Part shown: piece by piece, positions 45,486-46,566 of the stretch
Numbering within the stretch: position 1 is the first letter of the stretch
How the letters are laid out: every line of letters begins with the position of its first letter
From: Verrucomicrobiota bacterium
GTDB taxonomy: Bacteria; Verrucomicrobiota; Verrucomicrobiia; Chthoniobacterales; SZAS-18
Assembly: GCA_018240025.1 (NCBI GenBank)
Contig: JAFEGM010000011.1
Location: forward strand, 1 to 46,566
Length of the DNA stretch: 46,566 bases
Direction: 5' to 3'
Program-made: the position numbers and the translations under genes
Notes under the pieces: generated by a model
Told to the model about the DNA's origin: nothing
The model's input: the letters and a program-made list of their open reading frames with translations, nothing else
The model's database searches: none

Positions 45486-45555
45486 GTGGCGGAGCGGAGG
45501 AGCGGAGGAGCGGAGGAGCGGAGACTGGAAACTGGAGACTTGAGATCGGAGACGG
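45486..45555. repeat. Purine-rich minisatellite upstream of the sigma factor gene
   Basis: Four to five ggagcgga-type units followed by looser gagactgga/gagacggga units. The first part is like the array at 5050-5220; the second part is like the reverse complement of the array at 29445-29615. It lies in the 396-base gap 45433-45828 before the sigma factor start. Confidence 0.85.
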
Positions 45556-45557
45556 GA

Positions 45558-45622
45558 GCCGAAGGCCGTGGAGTGCGCGCAGCTTGCTGCCGCCGTTACT
45601 CAGGCAGCTTGCTGCCGACGAG
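45558..45622 (+). repeat. REP-like element, copy C (hairpin 1 missing)
   Basis: The conserved GCCGAAGGCCGTGGAG spacer is followed by a changed hairpin 2 (GCAGC TT GCTGC at 45579-45590) and an intact hairpin 3 (GGCAGCTTGCTGCC at 45603-45616). Same orientation as copies A and B, but without the first hairpin. Confidence 0.85.
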
Positions 45623-45642
45623 AAGGGGGAAGTGGGAGTGGG

Positions 45643-45698
45643 GTGACCAGGTGACCGGGTGATCGGGTGACTGGGTGACCGGGTGACCGGGTGACCAG
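45643..45698. repeat. Seven copies of an 8-base gtgaccgg unit
   Basis: Exactly seven contiguous 8-mers: gtgaccag, gtgaccgg, gtgatcgg, gtgactgg, gtgaccgg, gtgaccgg, gtgaccag. The differences are all single transitions, mostly at positions 5 and 7. No spacers are present. Confidence 0.9.
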
Positions 45699-45777
45699 GC
45701 GGAGGCCGGCGAGATCGCTTTCTGCCTACCATCCCTTTCGCGCCTTCGCCCCCTTCTCAGCTTCGCGTGAACCTCTG

Positions 45778-45810
45778 CCAGCCTCCGCCAGCCTCCGCCA
45801 GCCTCCGCGG
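45778..45810. repeat. Three copies of a 10-base gcctccgcca unit
   Basis: Three near-identical 10-mers of gcctccgcca lie just downstream of the end of the Mfd gene. They are preceded by a looser ttcgcgcc...cttcgcgtgaac stretch like the cgcaaag-type dispersed sequences. Confidence 0.75.
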
Positions 45811-45828
45811 TGGGCGGCGGGCCGCGGC

Positions 45829-46566
45829 TCACATCGTCCGCACGGCGGCGATGATCTCGGCGAACTTGGCCTTCGGCTGGGTGGCCTGCAGGCGGGGGAA
45901 GCGGCCCTCGATCTGAAGGGGCTCGCCGCCGCGCTCGATGATGAGGCGGTCTCCCTTAACGGTGAGCGAATCGATCTTCTTCTCCGCGGCCAACACGCGC
46001 AGGGCGTGGAGGGAGAGCAGATTCTCCGCGGCCTCGGGGATGCGGCCGAAGCGATCGCGCAGGAGCGTGCGGACGGCCTTGACCTCGCCGGTCGAGCCGG
46101 CATTCGACAGCCGCCGGAAGACTTCCATGCGCGACTTCTCGTCGGCCACGTAGTCCACCGGCAAAAACGCCGGCAACACCTGCCCGGCCAGGACGCGCTC
46201 GGGGCGGGTCTCGAGGAAATCGAGTGTCACGGGGACGTCGGCCCGGCCGGGCAGCGGCTTGCCACGGAGCGCGGCGACGGCGGTCTCGAGCATCTGGCAA
46301 TAGAGATGGAAGCCGACCGCGGTGATGTGGCCGCTCTGCGAGAGGCCGAGCAGATTGCCCGCGCCGCGAATCTCGAGGTCGCGCATGGCGATCTGGAAGC
46401 CGGCGCCGAGCGAGGTGTACTGGCGGATCGCCTCGATGCGCTTACGGGCTGGGCCGACGCCCATCAGCTCGCGCGGGAGCAGCAGGTAGGCGTAGGCGCG
46501 GTGCGTGCTCCGGCCGACGCGGCCGCGGAGTTGGTAGAGATCGGCCAGGCCGAAGCGGTCGGCGCG
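45829..46566 (-). CDS. mfd: Transcription-repair coupling factor Mfd, C-terminal part
   Basis: The C-terminal 245 residues of Mfd, cut by the right edge. At the edge the sequence reads ADRFGLADLYQLRGRVGRST then HRAYAYLLLP: helicase motif VI with the QLRGRVGRS arginine fingers. MRDLEIRGAGNLLGLSQSGH is the conserved TRG-like motif after the helicase domains, and a D7-like regulatory domain follows (PERVLAGQVLPAFLPVDYVA, FRRLSNAGSTGEVKAVRTLL). Mfd removes stalled RNA polymerase and recruits nucleotide excision repair. The N-terminal UvrB-like and RNA polymerase-binding parts lie outside the window. Confidence 0.97.
   Translation of the reverse strand, partial: RADRFGLADLYQLRGRVGRSTHRAYAYLLLPRELMGVGPARKRIEAIRQYTSLGAGFQIAMRDLEIRGAGNLLGLSQSGHITAVGFHLYCQMLETAVAALRGKPLPGRADVPVTLDFLETRPERVLAGQVLPAFLPVDYVADEKSRMEVFRRLSNAGSTGEVKAVRTLLRDRFGRIPEAAENLLSLHALRVLAAEKKIDSLTVKGDRLIIERGGEPLQIEGRFPRLQATQPKAKFAEIIAAVRTM

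Overview
The window is high-GC bacterial DNA with few cytoplasmic genes and many very large secreted proteins. Several features together suggest Verrucomicrobiota, probably an Opitutales/Opitutaceae-like lineage. There is a PEP-CTERM protein. Several unrelated exported proteins share a C-terminal module: a DGDG..N.LEYALG.DP calcium-loop motif, then a Y.VE.S..L..W strand pair, then a terminal FLRLR-like strand. An ECF-type sigma factor is coupled to a Ser/Thr kinase with TolB-like and TPR domains. Purine-rich minisatellites and hairpin repeats lie between genes. The phylum is inferred from these features; no rRNA gene is present.

Layout. 1-5.0 kb (minus strand): a beta-propeller-type repeat protein cut by the left edge and ending in a Thr-Pro linker, then an Ala/Gly/Thr-rich exported repeat protein. 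5.3-8.5 kb: small genes (exported protein, isochorismatase-family hydrolase, DUF3606 protein, Lys-tailed exported protein, DUF7010-like membrane protein, GNAT acetyltransferase). 8.6-20.6 kb: a beta-helix/choice-of-anchor-Q protein, a 2796-residue multidomain protein with a large internal duplication, and a PEP-CTERM protein with a P/Homo-B-type domain. 20.6-23.6 kb: an operon of a plastocyanin/multicopper-oxidase fusion and a redoxin. 24-25 kb: a small lipoprotein and a DUF2200 protein. 24.9-29 kb: a VPS10/BNR-repeat protein with a LolA-like partner. 29.6-41.5 kb: a four-gene minus-strand operon whose centrepiece is a 2712-residue protein with an SBBP-like propeller at the N-terminus and a C-terminus that resembles the shaft and TcB-binding region of Tc-toxin A subunits. 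41.8-45.4 kb: a sigma factor and kinase pair. 45.8 kb to the right edge: the C-terminal part of Mfd.

How the genes fit together. Most of the coding capacity makes exported or surface proteins (signal peptides, lipoboxes, PEP-CTERM, shared C-terminal module), and some neighbours may help export or fold them (PpiC-type lipoprotein, LolA-like protein). The sigma/kinase pair is the only obvious regulator. The best candidate for an undescribed system is the 29.6-41.5 kb operon. The second is the shared C-terminal module, which may be a sorting or anchoring signal. Intergenic regions hold at least three copies of a hairpin (REP-like) element, a long inverted repeat and several minisatellites. Nearly all starts lack a Shine-Dalgarno sequence and are preceded by C-rich sequence, so signal peptides rather than ribosome sites were used to choose starts.
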